64,000 bases of DNA from an uncultured Pelagibacteraceae bacterium (GCA_902549495.1 CACCVU010000002.1:1-64000); one strand, 5' to 3'; numbered from the stretch's first letter, positions 29,340 through 37,436 are shown. The notes: a model not told the origin generated them from the sequence alone. A program made the numbers and translations.

Positions 29340-30134
29340 ATGAACTACAAAAAAACTTTTAATTTTTTAAAATCTTTACCTGCAAAATTAAATTCATTTT
29401 ACAAAAAAAAATCAAAATCTGGAATTAAAGTAAATAACAAATCAAAAAATAAGAAAGATTTTGATCCGGTAACTAATTTTGATAAATCTTTTGAAAAATA
29501 TATAAGATCATTAATTCTTAAAAAATTTCCTAACGATTCTATTATTGGAGAAGAATTTGACGATAAAAAGTCTGATAATCATTTTCAATGGTCAATAGAC
29601 CCGATAGATGGAACAAGAGCTTTTGTTATTGGAGCACCGACTTGGTCCAACTTAATAGGCCTTTCTCTTAACGAAAAATCAAAAGTTGGTTTAGCAAATT
29701 TTCCAGAATTAAATAAATTTTATATAAATGATAAAAAAAAATCCTATATTTTCAAAAATAATAAAAAAAAAATTCTTAAATCTTCTAATAATAGTAATTT
29801 AAAAACAATTAAAATTATCGGAAACTTTCATGGAACCTTAAGCTATGAAAGACAAAGAAAAGTTATAAAGAAATTTGGTTGGTCATTTAGGTTAGCTGGA
29901 TTTGATGCTTTAAATTATTGTTTATTAGCTGAAGGAACAGTAGATGCTGTGATAGAAGCTAACTTAAAGCCTTATGATATTTTACCTTTAATACCCATCA
30001 TCAAAAACTCAGGCGCAATTGTAACTAATTGGAAAAATGAACCTGCAGAAATAGGAGGTAATATTATCGCTTCATCTAATAAAGCTTTACATAACAAGAT
30101 TCTAAGATTACTAAAACCTTTTACAAAAAAATGA
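29340..30134 (+). CDS. Inositol monophosphatase family phosphatase (HisN-like)
   Basis: 264 residues. Metal-binding motifs of the family: DPVTNFDKSFEKYIR, GEEF, SIDPIDGTRAFVIGAPTW (near residue 88) and the C-terminal KPYDILPLIPIIKNSGAIVTNW (usual WD replaced by YD). The TRAFVIGAPTW version resembles bacterial histidinol-phosphate phosphatase HisN, so it may serve histidine synthesis; hisI lies further on at 37.4 kb. A 3'-phosphonucleotide or inositol phosphatase is the alternative. The 4-bp overlap couples it to the Yip1-like gene. Confidence 0.7.
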   Translation: MNYKKTFNFLKSLPAKLNSFYKKKSKSGIKVNNKSKNKKDFDPVTNFDKSFEKYIRSLILKKFPNDSIIGEEFDDKKSDNHFQWSIDPIDGTRAFVIGAPTWSNLIGLSLNEKSKVGLANFPELNKFYINDKKKSYIFKNNKKKILKSSNNSNLKTIKIIGNFHGTLSYERQRKVIKKFGWSFRLAGFDALNYCLLAEGTVDAVIEANLKPYDILPLIPIIKNSGAIVTNWKNEPAEIGGNIIASSNKALHNKILRLLKPFTKK

Positions 30135-30652
30135 TTAATTTATTTATAAATAGAGTTTTTAGAGCTATCAAAATAGATATAGATCTTTACGAAGAAGTTG
30201 AAAAAGATAAAAAAGCGACTTTTCAAGCAGGTATTGTAGTTGTGTTATCAAGTCTTGCTGCCGGTGTTGGATCTTTGCATTTGGGAGCTTCAAATTTTCT
30301 AATCGCTCCTGCGCTTTCTCTTTTAAGCTGGTATGTGTGGGCTTATATAATTTATTTTGTTGGCGTAAAACTCTTTGGAGATATTAGAACTAAAAGTGAT
30401 CACGGTGAACTTTTAAGAACGATTGGGTTTTCAAGTGCACCTGGATTAATCAGAGTCTTTGGAGTCACACCAGAGTTAATGACAGTAACATTTGTTGGCT
30501 CAGCTTTCTGGATGCTTGCTTGTATGGTTGTTGCAGTAAAATCTGCATTAGACTATGATAGCCTTTGGAAAGCATTTGGAGTTGTAATAGTTTCTTGGCT
30601 AGTGCAAGCATTCTTTTTATTCTTAATAATTGTTTTATTTAAAGGTTTCTAA
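30131..30652 (+). CDS. Yip1-like membrane protein
   Basis: 173 residues; soluble N-terminal ~25 residues (VFRAIKIDIDLYEEVEKDKKAT) followed by four or five hydrophobic helices. The pattern ALSLLSWYVWAYIIYFVGVKLFG and LLRTIGFSSAPGLI is typical of the Yip1 superfamily proteins of bacteria. Function unknown. It overlaps by 4 bp with the phosphatase and by 4 bp, convergently, with the small CxxC protein on the other strand. Confidence 0.65.
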   Translation: MINLFINRVFRAIKIDIDLYEEVEKDKKATFQAGIVVVLSSLAAGVGSLHLGASNFLIAPALSLLSWYVWAYIIYFVGVKLFGDIRTKSDHGELLRTIGFSSAPGLIRVFGVTPELMTVTFVGSAFWMLACMVVAVKSALDYDSLWKAFGVVIVSWLVQAFFLFLIIVLFKGF

Positions 30653-30813
30653 AGAGGAAAAATTCTTTTTGAAAGGTTACAACTGTTACAGATTTTGTAG
30701 CTATGCATAATTAAGTTTTGTTTTACACTTTCGTCCTCTTTTCTGCATTCTTCACAAATATTATCTACAGTATCTTTGTTATCGTCTACGACAATATGGT
30801 CATCGTTTTTCAT
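30649..30813 (-). CDS. Small double-CxxC (zinc-ribbon-like) protein, 54 aa
   Basis: Not in the ORF track. Reading the minus strand from the ATG at 30813 gives a 54-residue protein ending at 30649. It has an acidic N-terminus (MKNDDHIVVDDNKD) and two CxxC pairs, NICEECRKED and YKICNSCNLSKR, 22 residues apart, the layout of a minimal zinc ribbon. No function is known to me. It is convergent with the Yip1-like gene (4-bp overlap) and divergent from msrA, whose signal-peptide start is 23 bp away. The in-frame Cys spacing argues for a real gene; no strong ribosome site is visible. Confidence 0.6.
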   Translation of the reverse strand: MKNDDHIVVDDNKDTVDNICEECRKEDESVKQNLIMHSYKICNSCNLSKRIFPL

Positions 30814-30836
30814 AAAAATTAATATATCATTAAATC

Positions 30837-31410
30837 ATGAAAAAATATTTATTTATAATTTTAATTTTTTTAATAAGCACGTCTGCTCAATCAAAAAATT
30901 TAAAAAAAAGTGTATTTTGCTGGAGGATGCTTTTGGTGTATGGAGGAGTCGTTTGATGGAGTTGAGGGTGTTTTATCTACAGTTTCAGGTTATTCAGGTG
31001 GGCATTTAAAAAATCCTACTTATCATGATGTTATTTATAAAGATACAGGCCACGTAGAAGCTTTAGAAATAACTTATGATCCAAATAAAGTGAACTATGA
31101 AAAATTACTAAATATTTTTTGGAGAAATATAGATCCTTTCGACTCGGAAGGTCAATTTTGTGACAAAGGTAAGAGCTATAGATCGGTAATTTTCTTTCAA
31201 AATCAACTAGAAAAAGAATTTATTGATAAATCTTTTAAAAATTTAGAAAAGAAATTTAGTAAAAAAATTGTTACTTTAGTGTGGAAATTTGAGGAATTTT
31301 ATCAAGCAGAAGATTATCACCAAGATTATTATGAAAAAAATTTTATTCGTTATCTAATGTATAAAAAGGCGTGTAAAAGAGAAGATACCTTGAGAGAAAT
31401 ATGGAATTGA
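30837..31410 (+). CDS. msrA: Exported peptide methionine sulfoxide reductase MsrA, with a frameshift at an A8 tract
   Basis: The catalytic domain runs from about 30910 (VYFAGGCFWCMEESFDGV, catalytic Cys in GCFWC) through GYSGG and YHQDYYEKN, full length for MsrA. In its own frame a TAA lies immediately upstream at 30901. A signal peptide begins at the ATG at 30837 (MKKYLFIILIFLISTSAQS) in a different frame. Removing one A from the run of eight at 30902-30909 would join them into one exported protein (...SKNLKKVYFAGGCFW). So this is either a sequencing/assembly indel, a real frameshift, or slippage-corrected expression. The only start left in the catalytic frame without correction is GTG at 30910. 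Overlaps the next gene by 10 bp. Confidence 0.85.
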
Positions 31411-31856
31411 AAAAAATAATTTTATCAATTTTTTTTGTGGGTTTTGTTAGTTCAGCAAATGCAGAAATAATAAAACCAGCCGAAAATTTATCTGCTTATG
31501 ATGTTATTAAAATACAATTAAATGCTTTAAAAAATAATGATGATAAAGATAACGGCATAAAACAAACATGGATATTCGCTCATCCTGATAATAAAAAAAT
31601 GACTGGCCCATATCCTAGATTTAGAATTATGCTCTACGATGTGCATTATAGAATATTGTTAAACCATTTTTCGCATAAGATAGATTTAATTACGAACACT
31701 GAAAATAAATTTGTTTATGGAGTAAAAGTTTTAACCGATGAGAAGCAACAATTTTTTTATGAATGGCATGTAAGTAAAGGTAATGAGGAAAATTGTACAA
31801 ATTGTTGGTTTACTACAGCAGTTTCAATGCCACTTGATCAAGGAAATTCAATTTGA
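31401..31856 (+). CDS. DUF4864-type exported protein
   Basis: 151 residues with a signal peptide (cleavage near ANA-E, residue ~22). The body (VIKIQLNALKNNDD..GIKQTWIFAHPDNKKMTGPYPRF) fits DUF4864, a small exported family of unknown function. Two Cys in ENCTNCW near the end could bind metal or form a disulfide. It overlaps msrA by 10 bp and the next small gene by 4 bp, so is part of the same unit. Confidence 0.7.
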   Translation: MELKKIILSIFFVGFVSSANAEIIKPAENLSAYDVIKIQLNALKNNDDKDNGIKQTWIFAHPDNKKMTGPYPRFRIMLYDVHYRILLNHFSHKIDLITNTENKFVYGVKVLTDEKQQFFYEWHVSKGNEENCTNCWFTTAVSMPLDQGNSI

Positions 31857-32053
31857 AAAGACCACCTTTTGCTATTCGATACTTAATTATTGGTGCAATA
31901 TTAGTGGTGCCACCAATACTTAGCACTCATTATGGAACAATATATTTAGGTAAGCATAATGGTGTACTTCTTGGCTTTTGCGTTGGAATAGTTTGTGTAT
32001 CTTTTGCGTGCTGGAAACTTTTTATTGATGAGTGGAGGGATGACGAGGACTAA
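31853..32053 (+). CDS. Small two-helix membrane protein, 66 aa
   Basis: Starts at a TTG overlapping the previous stop (TTGA), the only start that fits the frame. Two hydrophobic helices (YLIIGAILVVPPIL and GVLLGFCVGIVCVSFACW) flank a short loop, and the tail is acidic (DEWRDDED). I do not recognise a family. The coupling on both sides (4 bp with DUF4864, 1 bp TAATG with the photolyase-like gene) supports it being a real gene of this operon. Confidence 0.65.
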   Translation: MKRPPFAIRYLIIGAILVVPPILSTHYGTIYLGKHNGVLLGFCVGIVCVSFACWKLFIDEWRDDED

Positions 32054-33189
32054 TGAAATTCGAAATCTCAAGAGACGGAGCCTTAAAACGGCTTGATGCT
32101 TTTATAAACAGTGAGTTAGTAAATTATAGTTTTAAAAGAAATTTTGATTTAGGGCCAAAAGACAAATCAAATGTATCTTGCTTGTCACCTTACATCTCTC
32201 ACAGATTAATAACTGAATATGAAGTTGCAAAGTCAGTTTTAGCAAAGTTTCCATATCAAAAAGTTGAAAAATATATCCAAGAAATATTTTGGAGAGTTTA
32301 TTGGAAAGGTTGGTTAGAACTTAGACCTCAAGTTTGGACTGACTTTATAGAAGATTTAAAAGGATTAAAGGAAGATGACAATTATAAAAAAGCAATCAAT
32401 GGTGAAACTCAAATTGAATGTTTTAATGATTGGGTGAAAGAGCTTAAAGAAAATAATTATCTACATAATCATACAAGAATGTGGTTTGCTAGTATTTGGA
32501 TATTTACTTTAAATCTACCATGGCAAAAAGGGGCAGAATTCTTTATGAAACATTTATTTGATGGTGATGCGGCTTCAAATACATTGAGCTGGAGATGGGT
32601 TGCTGGACTTCAAACTAAAGGGAAGCACTATGTTGCCCAATCATGGAACATAAGCAAGTTTACTAATAATAAATATAAGAATATTAAATTAAATGAGAAC
32701 GCTTTACCCGTAATAGACAAAAGAGAATATAAATTAAATCCACTTAATTTTATTACAGAAGATAATTCAAATGAAAATTTATTAATATTTGAGAACGAAT
32801 CTAACTTAGAAAATAAAAATTTAAAAAAATATAAAAATATTTACTTAGTTTTATTGAGCAATGATGCTCGAAGAATAAAGTTTGGACAAAAGGTACTAGA
32901 TTATAAATCAGAAATAATTAATGACCAAAAAAAAAGATTTGAAGATTTACAAATCATAGATGAGGTAAAATTTCAAACTCTTGCAGATGAAATTAACTCA
33001 TTTGATGTTGTCCACCCATGTATTGGAGAGAATTTTTCTTTTTTAAATTCTATAAGAAAAAAGCGAAATTTAGAATTAAACTTCGTTTTGAGTGAGGAAG
33101 ATAAATTTTCTTGGCAGTTTTCTAATAAAGGATTTTTTAATTTTAAAAACAATATTCCTAAAATTTTGACTAATTTTAATTTACAGTAA
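32053..33189 (+). CDS. Photolyase/cryptochrome-like FAD-binding protein lacking the N-terminal antenna domain
   Basis: 378 residues. It begins directly at the FAD-domain start of photolyases (RDGALKRLDAFINSELVNYSFKRNFD, then SCLSPYISHRLITEYEV), with IQEIFWRVYWKGWLELRP, NHTRMWFASIWIFTLNLPWQKGAEFF and DGDAASNTLSWRWVAGLQTKGKHY, which are the flavin- and lesion-facing segments. The usual ~130-200-residue N-terminal Rossmann antenna domain is missing. Instead ~150 residues follow the FAD part (from about residue 235) with beta-alpha-beta-like pieces (NIYLVLLSND, FDVVHPCIG, ELNFVLSEED) ending GFFNFKNNIPKIL. This may be a permuted alpha/beta domain. DNA repair or light sensing are both possible. Confidence 0.75.
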   Translation: MKFEISRDGALKRLDAFINSELVNYSFKRNFDLGPKDKSNVSCLSPYISHRLITEYEVAKSVLAKFPYQKVEKYIQEIFWRVYWKGWLELRPQVWTDFIEDLKGLKEDDNYKKAINGETQIECFNDWVKELKENNYLHNHTRMWFASIWIFTLNLPWQKGAEFFMKHLFDGDAASNTLSWRWVAGLQTKGKHYVAQSWNISKFTNNKYKNIKLNENALPVIDKREYKLNPLNFITEDNSNENLLIFENESNLENKNLKKYKNIYLVLLSNDARRIKFGQKVLDYKSEIINDQKKRFEDLQIIDEVKFQTLADEINSFDVVHPCIGENFSFLNSIRKKRNLELNFVLSEEDKFSWQFSNKGFFNFKNNIPKILTNFNLQ

Positions 33190-33190
33190 T

Positions 33191-33316
33191 TTATTTAGAG
33201 GAACATCTCTTTGAACAATATTTTACTTTGTCCCAATTAAGCCTCCATTTTTTTCTCCAAGTAAAAGGTTTATTACAAACTGGACAAGTTTTTTTGGGCA
33301 AATTAGCTTTTTTCAT
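33191..33316 (-). CDS. DUF2256 small zinc-binding protein, 41 aa
   Basis: Not in the ORF track. Minus-strand ATG at 33316 gives [20 protein letters not shown], then a [15 protein letters not shown] segment and stop at 33191. The order KxCPVCxKPFxWRKKW...W..VKYCSxRC is the DUF2256 signature, a ~40-60-residue treble-clef-like zinc protein commonly encoded beside photolyase/cryptochrome genes. It overlaps the upstream DUF393 gene by 14 bp and is convergent with the photolyase-like gene. Confidence 0.9.
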   Translation of the reverse strand: MKKANLPKKTCPVCNKPFTWRKKWRLNWDKVKYCSKRCSSK

Positions 33317-33662
33317 TTTTCAGAAGGTGTTTATTTTTTATAAATAGAAAATAAGCTGCAATCTCATAGAAAATATTTAATATGAAAAATAGAGGCTTAA
33401 TTTTAAATATTTTATATAAAAAATTATATTTAGGAATATTTTTCCAAATTATTAAAAAAGACTCTGCTCCATCAATTACTTTACCGTCTTGTATAACATG
33501 CATTCTTCTTAAAAGTTCTTTATATGATTTTGAGGTAATTTTCTGAGCTTCTTCATTATTATTTACATCTATCCATTCTACACTGTCATCACTATGTTTT
33601 TTATAATGATTGATTTCGGCTCTACAAATATTACATGAATTGTTAAAAAAAACTTTAACCAT
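33303..33662 (-). CDS. DUF393/DCC thiol-disulfide family protein
   Basis: 119 residues. Starts [22 protein letters not shown], with the CxxC at residues ~10-13 in the thioredoxin-like position, then [13 protein letters not shown] and [15 protein letters not shown], all typical of the DUF393 (formerly DCC) family. C-terminal hydrophobic helix ([16 protein letters not shown]). Such proteins cluster with photolyases and SDRs. It overlaps the CryB-type gene by 8 bp, upstream on the same strand. Confidence 0.85.
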   Translation of the reverse strand: MVKVFFNNSCNICRAEINHYKKHSDDSVEWIDVNNNEEAQKITSKSYKELLRRMHVIQDGKVIDGAESFLIIWKNIPKYNFLYKIFKIKPLFFILNIFYEIAAYFLFIKNKHLLKNEKS

Positions 33663-35145
33663 TAGTATTTTCTTTTATAAAATTATTGGCAGCTTTAAAA
33701 ATTCTTGTTTTTCTCTCTTTATTCATTTTTTCAGAAACTCTAACCATCATTGCAAGTCTTGGATTTTTAAGAAAAAATTTTTTATTTTTGTCGATAAATC
33801 TCCAATATAAACCATCCATCACATCGCACCATTCTCCATTTTTAAAATCCATCATTTTTTGAAAATATTTAGATCCACAAATATAAGGTTTTGTAGAAAA
33901 AATACCTCCATCACTAAATAGTCCCATGCCATAAACATTAGGAGACATGACCCAATCAGAGGAGTCTACAAACATTTCCATAAACCATTTATAAACTTGT
34001 TGAGGATGTATCTCACACATATTCATTATATTTGATAGGATCATTAATCTCTCAATATGATGAGTCCAACCATACTTTTGGGCATTTTTAATTGAAAAGT
34101 CTAAAGGCTCAAGACCTGTTGTTCCTTCATACCAAGATTTTTTCATCTTTTTTTTGTGATTAAAAAAATTAGCCTCTTCAAGTTTAAGATCGTAATTCTG
34201 ATAAATACCTCTAATAAATTCTCTCCAGCCGATTATTTGACGAGTAAATCCTTCATAAGAGTTTATTCTAATTTTATTTTCCAATTTTTTTGTTTTTTCT
34301 ATAATTTCACTTGGCGTAATTAAACCAATATTTATAAAAGGGCTTATAGCGCTATGAAATAAAATATTTGAATTATGGCTTACCGCATCTTCATAATCCC
34401 CAAACAATTCGAACCTATTTATTAAAAAATTATCAAACCATTTATTCACATCTTTCCTAGTTGTAGGAAACCAAAAATTTTCCACATTTCCAGGATGATT
34501 ATTAAATTCTTTTGTAACTATTTTTTTTAGATTAGCAGTATGAGTACTATCTACAAATTTTGGTATAGATGGAACTTTAAATCCTTTTGGTAATTTTTTT
34601 CTATTTTCTTCATCAAAACTCCACTTCTTGCCTTTAGGTTCACCATTTTTATCTACGAGAATATTTAGTTTTCTTCTTACAATTTTGTAGAAATTTCCCA
34701 TTAAAGGTTTTTTGGTTCCTGATAAATATTTTTTAAATTCTTCTCTTTTTACAAGAAACATAGGAGTGTCAACAATTTTAAAATTTATTTTATTTTTTCT
34801 TAAAAGAGAAATAATTCTTTTTTCAAAAAATTTATCCTCAATTTCAAAAAAAGTAACCTCTTTAATCTTTTTTTCTTTAATGGTTTTTTCTAGTTTTTTT
34901 TCGTAGGATAATTTAAAATCTTTATTTACATCTTTATAAATTACATTAAAGTTTTTTGATTTTAGTTCATCTTTGAAAGATCTCATTGAAGACAAAAAAA
35001 GAAGAATTTTCAATTTATGATGTTTTTCAAAGGTGCATAGACCATAGTCTTCTGCCATAAAAAAAGTATGGTCTTTATAATCAGAGAGATATTTTGGGTT
35101 AAAAAGTTGATTTCCTAAAATTATAAAAAGCTTCATAGGTAACAA
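33655..35145 (-). CDS. CryB/PhrB-type photolyase-related protein (COG3046)
   Basis: 496 residues. N-terminal domain LFIILGNQLFNPKYL and later FTRQIIGWREFIRGIYQNYD, TTGLEPLDFSIKNAQKYGWTHHIERLMILSNIMNMC and DSSDWVMSPNVYGMGLFSDGG identify the COG3046 family of (6-4) photolyase/cryptochrome-B proteins, which bind FAD and often a [4Fe-4S] cluster. Cys are present in SNIMNMCEIHP and GEWCDVMDGLYWRF, but the intervening region reads KYFQKMMDFKNGEWC, without the CxxC usual in cluster-bearing members, so the cluster is doubtful. The start methionine is chosen as the second Met or the first (two residues apart). Divergent from the SDR gene. Confidence 0.9.
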   Translation of the reverse strand: MLPMKLFIILGNQLFNPKYLSDYKDHTFFMAEDYGLCTFEKHHKLKILLFLSSMRSFKDELKSKNFNVIYKDVNKDFKLSYEKKLEKTIKEKKIKEVTFFEIEDKFFEKRIISLLRKNKINFKIVDTPMFLVKREEFKKYLSGTKKPLMGNFYKIVRRKLNILVDKNGEPKGKKWSFDEENRKKLPKGFKVPSIPKFVDSTHTANLKKIVTKEFNNHPGNVENFWFPTTRKDVNKWFDNFLINRFELFGDYEDAVSHNSNILFHSAISPFINIGLITPSEIIEKTKKLENKIRINSYEGFTRQIIGWREFIRGIYQNYDLKLEEANFFNHKKKMKKSWYEGTTGLEPLDFSIKNAQKYGWTHHIERLMILSNIMNMCEIHPQQVYKWFMEMFVDSSDWVMSPNVYGMGLFSDGGIFSTKPYICGSKYFQKMMDFKNGEWCDVMDGLYWRFIDKNKKFFLKNPRLAMMVRVSEKMNKERKTRIFKAANNFIKENTNG

Positions 35146-35220
35146 AATACATATTTTATTCAGATATTACACGCGTCATTATTTGCATGTAAATAACCTT
35201 TAATAATGTTATTTTTAATT

Positions 35221-35931
35221 ATGAAAAAAGTAATTTTAGGAGCAACTGGATCAATTGGTTCTTCTTTAGCAAAAAAATTAGTTGACAGCGGTGAACAGGT
35301 GCACTTGGTTGGAAGAGATGAGAATAGTTTATCGGAGTTAGCAAAAAATTTAAACTCTACATTTACAGTTTGCGATGTCTTAGAGGAAAACTTTTCTGAA
35401 AAAATACTAAATGATTTAAAAGATGAACCTATTAACGGCTTAGCTTTTTGTGTGGGATCAATTGATTTAAAACCATTAAAGTTAACAAAAAAAAGTGACT
35501 TTATGCAATCATTCAATTTAAATCTAATTTCTGCAACTGAAGTAATTAAAACTTTAGCAGATAACTTAAAAAAAAATAAAGGTTCAGTTGTTTTATTTTC
35601 AACAGTAGCAGTGAAACAAGGCTTTCCGAACCATGCAATAGTTTCATCAGCAAAAGGTGCCATAGAGGGTTTGACTCTAGCTTTAGCAGCTGAGTTCGCT
35701 CCAAATGTGAGGGTTAATTGTATAGCACCTAGTTTAACAAACTCTAAAATTTCAAATTTTTTACTTAAAAATGAAAAAGTTGCCGAGGGTATTGCAAAAA
35801 TGCACCCAATGAAAAGAATAGGTGAGGGTGGAGACTCAGCTTCTGTTGCAAAGTTTCTCTTAACAGATGAAAGTTCTTGGATAACTGGCCAAATATTAGG
35901 TGTTGACGGAGGAAGATCATCTGTCGCATGA
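35221..35931 (+). CDS. SDR family protein lacking the catalytic Tyr
   Basis: 236 residues from the ATG at 35221 (the track starts 5 codons earlier). KKVILGATGSIGSSLAKKL is the cofactor motif; GSVVLFSTVAV carries the Ser; but the expected YxxxK reads VSSAK (HAIVSSAKGAIEGL), so the Lys is present and the Tyr is Val. C-terminal PSLTNSKISNFLL and SSWITGQILGVDGGRSS are classical. SDR relatives with this A-x-x-AKGA pattern occur beside photolyase genes in other bacteria as far as I recall. Function may be binding or an altered chemistry. Confidence 0.8.
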   Translation: MKKVILGATGSIGSSLAKKLVDSGEQVHLVGRDENSLSELAKNLNSTFTVCDVLEENFSEKILNDLKDEPINGLAFCVGSIDLKPLKLTKKSDFMQSFNLNLISATEVIKTLADNLKKNKGSVVLFSTVAVKQGFPNHAIVSSAKGAIEGLTLALAAEFAPNVRVNCIAPSLTNSKISNFLLKNEKVAEGIAKMHPMKRIGEGGDSASVAKFLLTDESSWITGQILGVDGGRSSVA

Positions 35932-35957
35932 CAATCTTCAAAAAAAACAACTAAATA

Positions 35958-36455
35958 ATGTTTATGAAAAATTTATTAGTAATAGCTTTTACTCTTTTGT
36001 TAAGCTCAAGTTTAATGGCTGCGGGAAGTGATAGTAGTAGTGGATCATCTTCTGATAAAGAATCTTTATACGAGGATGCAGTAAAATTAGTTAAAAGAGC
36101 TGGAAAATTAGAAAAAAAAGATAAGACTGACAAAGCTAAAAAATTGTACTCACAAGCTTTTAATAAATTAGAAAAAGCATATAAATCAGACAAAAAAAAT
36201 CCTGATATTCTTAACTACATGGGTTTCACAACAAGAAAAACTGGAAACTTTGAAAAAGCCGAAAAGTTTTATTTAGAAGGGTTAAGTTTAAAACCAAATC
36301 ACAATGGTATTAATGAATATTTAGGTGAACTTTATGTGCAAACTAATAGAATAGATAAAGCTAACGAGAGATTAGAAGTTCTAAAGAGTTGTAATTGTAA
36401 AGAATATGGTGAACTTGAGTTAATTATTAAAACTAAAGGCTCAAAAGTTTACTAA
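35958..36455 (+). CDS. Exported TPR-repeat protein
   Basis: 165 residues; the better start may be the Met two codons in (MKNLLVIAF). Signal peptide with cleavage near LMA-AG, a Ser/Gly-rich linker (GSDSSSGSSSDKE), then helices matching tetratricopeptide repeats: AKKLYSQAFNKLEKAYKSDKKNP, ILNYMGFTTRKTGNFEKAEKFYLEGLSLKPNH and INEYLGELYVQTNRIDKANERLEVL. Periplasmic scaffold role is likely; partner unknown. A CNC motif (SCNCKEYGEL) follows the repeats. Confidence 0.8.
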   Translation: MFMKNLLVIAFTLLLSSSLMAAGSDSSSGSSSDKESLYEDAVKLVKRAGKLEKKDKTDKAKKLYSQAFNKLEKAYKSDKKNPDILNYMGFTTRKTGNFEKAEKFYLEGLSLKPNHNGINEYLGELYVQTNRIDKANERLEVLKSCNCKEYGELELIIKTKGSKVY

Positions 36456-36829
36456 GATAAATCTACTGCAAACTTTTTTAATTTTTCAATTGGTATAAGT
36501 TCTAAGGTCTTAATATTTGTCTTTTTCAAATAAACTGAGCAGGCTGCATTCTCTTCGATAGCTCTAGCGTACCAAGTCGCACACACACACCAGCAGTCAC
36601 CCTCTTTCAAACCTGGAAATCCAAATTCAGGATGAGGCGTAATTAAATCATTACCTACTTTCTTTGACCAAATTAAAAATTTATCTGTCACTTTTGCACA
36701 AACTGTGTGAACCCCTCTATCATTTTTATCTGTATTACAACATCCATCCCTAAACCAGCCTGTCAATGGATCATTAGAGCAAGGTTCTAAAGGCTCACCG
36801 AAAACATTTTTTTGAATTTCATTACTCAT
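36452..36829 (-). CDS. DUF2237 family protein
   Basis: 125 residues. QKNVFGEPLEPCSNDPLTGWFRDGCCNTDKNDRGVHTVCA and GDCWCVCATWYARAIEENAA match the DUF2237 family, which has several conserved Cys and unknown function, and is frequent in marine bacteria and cyanobacteria near stress genes. The length is complete. 4-bp overlap with the oxygenase upstream on this strand and with the TPR gene end. Confidence 0.85.
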   Translation of the reverse strand: MSNEIQKNVFGEPLEPCSNDPLTGWFRDGCCNTDKNDRGVHTVCAKVTDKFLIWSKKVGNDLITPHPEFGFPGLKEGDCWCVCATWYARAIEENAACSVYLKKTNIKTLELIPIEKLKKFAVDLS

Positions 36830-37434
36830 CTAGAAAAAACATTAGCAATTTTTTCATCTATTTCTAGATTAAATGAAAAGGATCTTCTCTCTCCACTTGA
36901 TTTAAATGGATATGCTGTATGCATTAAATAATGTGGAAAAAGAATTACATCACCTTCTTTGGGTTGATGATTATAAATGCTATCACTTAAGAACATCTTG
37001 TTTCCATTTATAAAATCTATTGTGCCATCAATATTTGTTTTTTTATGGCCCTTTGGAACAAATTTTGGAATTTTTAAGTAACCCACACCAGATATATGTC
37101 CATCATGGTAATGTATTGGGTTATATTCATTATTAAATTGTCTCACTATCCAAAAATTTTTAATTGAAATTTTCTTTACATTTTTTCCAATAGTTTTAAA
37201 GACATATTTTTTTACTTCATTAGAAATTACTTTTTCCAAATTTTTTTTTACAAAAGATTTCGGTAATTGAAATTCTTGTTTTACCTGCCCGACTAATTTT
37301 TTTGAATAATCCAGTTTTTTTAATAAACTCTTTTTATTTAAAATTTGGTCAACCTCATTATTAATTTTTTTTATTAATTTATTTGAAAATTTTAATTTAG
37401 CTATTTTTGGACCAAAAGGGCTTATTACTTTCAT
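36826..37434 (-). CDS. Putative 2OG-Fe(II) oxygenase
   Basis: 202 residues. The segment FNNEYNPIHYHDGHISGVGYLKIPKF carries the proximal metal His/Asp-type residues, and DVILFPHYLMHTAYPFKSSGERRSFSFNLEI holds the distal His and the 2-oxoglutarate-binding Arg, following the TIGR02466-like pattern of bacterial 2OG dioxygenases. Substrate unknown. It overlaps the DUF2237 gene by 4 bp and lies 2 bp downstream of hisI, so the three form one minus-strand unit. Confidence 0.75.
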   Translation of the reverse strand: MKVISPFGPKIAKLKFSNKLIKKINNEVDQILNKKSLLKKLDYSKKLVGQVKQEFQLPKSFVKKNLEKVISNEVKKYVFKTIGKNVKKISIKNFWIVRQFNNEYNPIHYHDGHISGVGYLKIPKFVPKGHKKTNIDGTIDFINGNKMFLSDSIYNHQPKEGDVILFPHYLMHTAYPFKSSGERRSFSFNLEIDEKIANVFSR

Positions 37435-37436
37435 AA

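Noticed and set aside
30776-31009. 77-aa + strand ORF in the track over the msrA start
   Set aside because: Out-of-frame with both the MsrA signal peptide and catalytic domain; no recognisable features.
35160-35663. 167-aa minus-strand ORF over the SDR gene
   Set aside because: Complement of a well-supported SDR coding frame, with composition typical of antisense shadows.
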